NCBI GenBank assembly: GCA_030837265.1
Contig: JAUPKV010000043.1
Span: 1 to 7,794 of the forward strand
Origin: Methanobacteriota archaeon
Lineage (GTDB): Archaea; Halobacteriota; Methanosarcinia; Methanosarcinales; Methanosarcinaceae
Reading direction: 5' to 3'
DNA: 7,794 nucleotides
The notes beneath the pieces were generated by a model. The model was not told the origin of the DNA, did no database searches, and saw only the letters and a program-made list of their open reading frames with translations. Positions 6,174-7,794 of this stretch are shown one piece after another. The position numbers and the translations under genes are program-made. The stretch's first letter is position 1. Each line of letters starts with the position of its first letter.

Positions 6174-6395
6174 TAAATCTATTAATTCTTCTTTGCTTAA
6201 GCCAGTTTGATGAAGAATATCAAGAAGTGTTCCCTTAGCAAGTTTTGTATGTAAAGGAACAACTGTTTTGTATGTCTTCTCATCAGTTCTCTTTTGAAGT
6301 GATATATGGCTTCCTTTTTGTCTCACAACAACGAATCCAGCCTTTTCCAATACATTTACAAGTTCTTTTCCTGATACAACTGGTAATTTAGACAT
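6168..6395 (-). CDS. hicA: HicA family toxin (mRNA interferase)
   Basis: At 75 residues this is a typical HicA length. Toxins of this family have a double-stranded-RNA-binding-like fold and cleave mRNA, using a conserved histidine. The family pattern is clear: SGKELVNVLEKAGF at residues 8-21, the catalytic GSH with H30 in QKGSHISLQK, and the C-terminal VPLHTKLAKGTL (46-57) followed by ILHQTGLSKEE. All key residues are present, so it looks intact. The ATG overlaps the end of hicB by eight bases (ATGTCTAA), so it is probably translated by coupling. hicB comes first, the reverse of the classical E. coli hicAB order but common for this family. The stop is TAG, notable if the host uses UAG for pyrrolysine; a TAA follows two codons later. 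HicA should be held inactive by HicB. Confidence 0.9.
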   Translation of the reverse strand: MSKLPVVSGKELVNVLEKAGFVVVRQKGSHISLQKRTDEKTYKTVVPLHTKLAKGTLLDILHQTGLSKEELIDLL

Positions 6396-6603
6396 TGGAG
6401 ACTTCCACGAAGGTCAGGTAAGGTTTAGAAACTTGTTGCGAAAGGTCTTCAGCTCCGAAGCTCTCAATGTACAGTTCTATAGCTTCTTTAACATTTTTTT
6501 CGGCTTCTTCAAGGGTTTCACCCTGAGAAGTCACATTGAGCTCAGGACATCGGGCAATAAAGAAGTCATCTTCTTTTGTTATAGCTACGAGAAATTGTCT
6601 CAT
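6388..6603 (-). CDS. hicB: HicB family antitoxin
   Basis: This 71-residue protein has the short HicB (UPF0150-like) fold, which binds and neutralises HicA. It starts MRQFLVAITKEDDFFIARCP, then shows ELNVTSQGETLEEAEKNVKE, the family's core pattern (aromatic-containing strand, C-P-x-L-x-V-x-S-x-G, then an acidic helix with A.x.N.x.x.E). It lacks the added C-terminal DNA-binding domain of longer HicB proteins, so any self-repression would depend on the bare domain or on another partner. The frame extends upstream to a GTG at 6627. I chose the ATG at 6603 because GGAG lies five bases before it, and because family members usually begin with the strand MxxFLVxI. The gene overlaps hicA by eight bases. 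Confidence 0.88.
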   Translation of the reverse strand: MRQFLVAITKEDDFFIARCPELNVTSQGETLEEAEKNVKEAIELYIESFGAEDLSQQVSKPYLTFVEVSNV

Positions 6604-6607
6604 GGTC

Positions 6608-6611
6608 ACTC
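6608..6611 (-). promoter_or_regulatory. Ribosome binding site that decides the hicB start
   Basis: On the minus strand GGAG is followed by TGACC and then the ATG at 6603. This five-base spacing is normal, while the upstream GTG at 6627 has only A-rich sequence before it. Confidence 0.6.
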
Positions 6612-6660
6612 CAGGCTCGGTTTTCACATGTTTTTCTTCTAGTATTTGTTACAATTCTAT

Positions 6661-6668
6661 TTTATATT
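6661..6668 (-). promoter_or_regulatory. Possible TATA box of hicBA
   Basis: On the minus strand AATATAAA lies about 60 bases before the hicB ATG. A start some 25 bases downstream, near 6636, would leave a leader of about 30 bases containing the GGAG site. Such words are frequent in AT-rich DNA. Confidence 0.3.
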
Positions 6669-6750
6669 AGCGTAGAAACTGTCCAGTCAAGTAGTGTGTC
6701 TAGTTAGTAAGTTTCAAGGTTATATTTTTGGGTTCTATCCTTCTTTTTCA

Positions 6751-6808
6751 CCCGCAGCCGCTCGATATCTGCTCAATTCGTGAGTATGCGGGCTTGGGGG
6801 GAAGTTTT
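6751..6808. repeat. Right copy of the diverged GC-rich repeat flanking hicBA
   Basis: CCCGCA (6751-6756) and TGCGGG (6787-6792) can form a 6-bp stem. The block 6780-6808 is the direct counterpart of 6090-6118 (22 of 29 positions). The insertion-sequence end begins 10 bases further right. Confidence 0.45.
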
Positions 6809-6818
6809 AAAATAAATA

Positions 6819-6829
6819 GGACTTACGCA
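6819..6829. repeat. Terminal repeat of the insertion sequence
   Basis: GGACTTACGCA lies 40 bases outside the transposase stop codon and marks the likely edge of the element. The exact first base is uncertain without the partner end. Confidence 0.5.
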
Positions 6830-6831
6830 CT

Positions 6832-6848
6832 TGCCTGCTTTGCAGGCA
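6832..6848. repeat. Subterminal hairpin of the insertion sequence
   Basis: TGCCTGC (6832-6838) and GCAGGCA (6842-6848) form a perfect 7-bp stem with a TTT loop, between the terminal repeat and the transposase stop. A six-T run (6858-6863) follows on the + strand, so for rightward transcription it resembles a terminator. Shielding the transposase gene from outside reading is a plausible role. Confidence 0.5.
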
Positions 6849-6868
6849 GCTTTCGAGTTTTTTACTTC

Positions 6869-7794
6869 TTAATCTAATTCATATATTGGGTTTCTGATAT
6901 ATTGACTTACAGCATTTCTTGTAATGCTTAACTTTGTCTCAAACCATGTAATTCCTGTTTTCATTCTTTGGACTTCAAATCTTAGAAATGCTCTTAGTGC
7001 CATCATAATATGTGCTCTCTGCACACTGTTTCTTCTTGCCTGACATCTTTCGACTCCACAAAACTGTTTTATTCCTCTATGGTACTCTTCAATTTTCCAT
7101 GCTTTTTTCCCTAAATCTTTCCTTTTTTCTTCCTGCATATCCAGTACATCTGTAGCCCAGTAATGCGTGTCTCCATCCTCGGAAACTATCCGAAATACCT
7201 TGATAAAGCCGTATTCTTTAAGATGTACTGTCATTCCTTCTGGTGGAATACTTAGCAATTCAATTGCTACATTGCCAGTCTTATCAGGGTTAACTAAACG
7301 GTTTTTCTTCAACCTTGTTAACCAGTGCCATCCTTTTTTCCTGATTTCTTTGAGATTCTTTATACTGGAATACCACGTATCAAACAGAACAAATTCAGGT
7401 CTAAAACCACGTTCTTCTGCTTTATTTGGCATATCAAGGAAATGATCGTTCTTTGTTTTTCCATCGGTATTTATATCGTAAATTCTAAAGTCAACAGGGA
7501 TTATAGCGTCATTAGACGTCCAGACAACGGTTTCAAGATTGATGCCATTTACAATCTGATGATGTTTTCTACTCCATTGTCTATAAACAAGATTAATATG
7601 CTTGGAATAAGGTTTATCAAGAACAGTATCATTGACAATAAGAAAACCAGTTTTAGGACTAACAAGCCCTTTTACTTCTTCTCATAAAGCCTCAGTCTCA
7701 GAAGGCTGTCTACGAAGTAGACGGCTAAAAGAATCTTGAGCTGGACTGTTCGAGTCCATAAAACTGCACTTGGAAGCTTCAGTACAGCTAAAAA
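6869..7794 (-). pseudogene. DDE transposase (IS701-like), interrupted by an internal stop and cut by the window edge
   Basis: The minus-strand frame from the right edge to the TAA at 6871-6869 reads as one transposase, apart from a TGA at 7684-7682. The first part ends ...SRLLRRQPSETEAL, then the stop, then EEVKGLVSPKTGFLIVNDTV; a Trp codon (TGG) changed to TGA is the likely lesion. Downstream of the stop the protein is complete: the D of NDTVLDKPYS, the D of FVLFDTWYSS and the E of IEEYHRGIKQ are the expected catalytic D-D-E triad of the IS4-like superfamily, and the end (ITRNAVSQYIRNPIYELD) looks intact. The ATG at 7432 gives only 187 residues without the first catalytic Asp, so no active enzyme is expected from this copy unless the stop is read through. 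The single lesion suggests recent inactivation. Family placement is from memory, not a search. Confidence 0.8.

Larger units (their letters stand above)
6819..7794 (-). mobile_element. Insertion sequence, one end and most of the body (IS701-like, tentative)
   Basis: The element starts at GGACTTACGCA (6819-6829), a terminal motif I associate with transposons of this broad group, and contains a degraded DDE transposase read leftwards toward that end. The other end lies beyond the window, so neither the paired inverted repeat nor the target duplication can be checked. Just inside the end is a strong hairpin (6832-6848). The family name rests on the character of the transposase and is from memory. 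Confidence 0.7.

Noticed and set aside
6433..6642. Plus-strand frame of 69 codons opposite hicB
   Set aside because: It is antisense to hicB, rich in phenylalanine as expected from antisense reading of AT-rich codons, and has no start signals.
7167..7687. Overlapping plus-strand open frames opposite the transposase
   Set aside because: They are antisense to a recognisable transposase frame and have no ribosome binding sites or recognisable motifs.
7708..7722. Perfect short palindrome GTCTAC-GAA-GTAGAC in the transposase
   Set aside because: It reads through in frame as ordinary coding sequence; I see no reason to treat it as a site or as the cause of the gene's inactivation.

Overview
The window looks like a piece of a Methanosarcina-type methanogenic archaeon. 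Two observations support this. The left end carries the closing part of a coenzyme F420-reducing hydrogenase operon (gamma subunit tail followed by the beta subunit). The rest is AT-rich DNA with archaeal ribosome binding sites (GGTGA/GAGG), transposon debris and a transposase of a type I associate with Methanosarcina genomes. Assignment to genus is inference; no rRNA or other marker is present.

Layout. (1) Bases 1-1219, + strand: the end of frhG (two 4Fe-4S motifs) and complete frhB, tightly coupled (9 bases from stop to start, with the frhB ribosome binding site overlapping the frhG stop), then a stem-loop with T-rich tracts as probable terminator. frhG and frhB are clearly more GC-rich than everything that follows. 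(2) Bases 1220-1940: AT-rich, no gene seen. (3) 1941-3137, +: a 398-residue protein with about seven membrane segments that I do not recognise. (4) 3138-4398: 1.26 kb without a convincing gene, but with two open frames lacking a good start (possible gene relics) and a roughly 200-base unit bounded by inverted repeats (MITE-like). (5) 4399-5223, -: an exported, C-terminally membrane-anchored protein with many N-glycosylation sequons and a possible PepSY-like region. (6) 5224-6167: mostly non-coding, with a weak 65-residue CxxC frame on the - strand and a candidate 39-residue single-span membrane peptide on the + strand that has its own ribosome binding site and a terminator-like hairpin. (7) 6168-6603, -: a hicB-hicA type II toxin-antitoxin pair with an 8-base overlap. 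It lies between two diverged direct copies of a GC-rich repeat. (8) 6819-7794, -: one end and most of the transposase of an insertion sequence, whose reading frame is broken by an internal TGA. It runs off the right edge.

Taken together: a conserved energy-metabolism operon ends at about 1.22 kb and gives way to an accessory, transposon-littered region. The hydrogenase subunits act together: FrhG relays electrons and FrhB holds FAD and reduces F420. HicA and HicB act together as toxin and antitoxin. I see no sequence evidence linking the membrane proteins to each other or to these systems. The items most worth following up are the orphan multi-span protein, the repeat-flanked hicBA cassette, the 4.18-4.38 kb inverted-repeat unit and the small ORF at 5753-5872.
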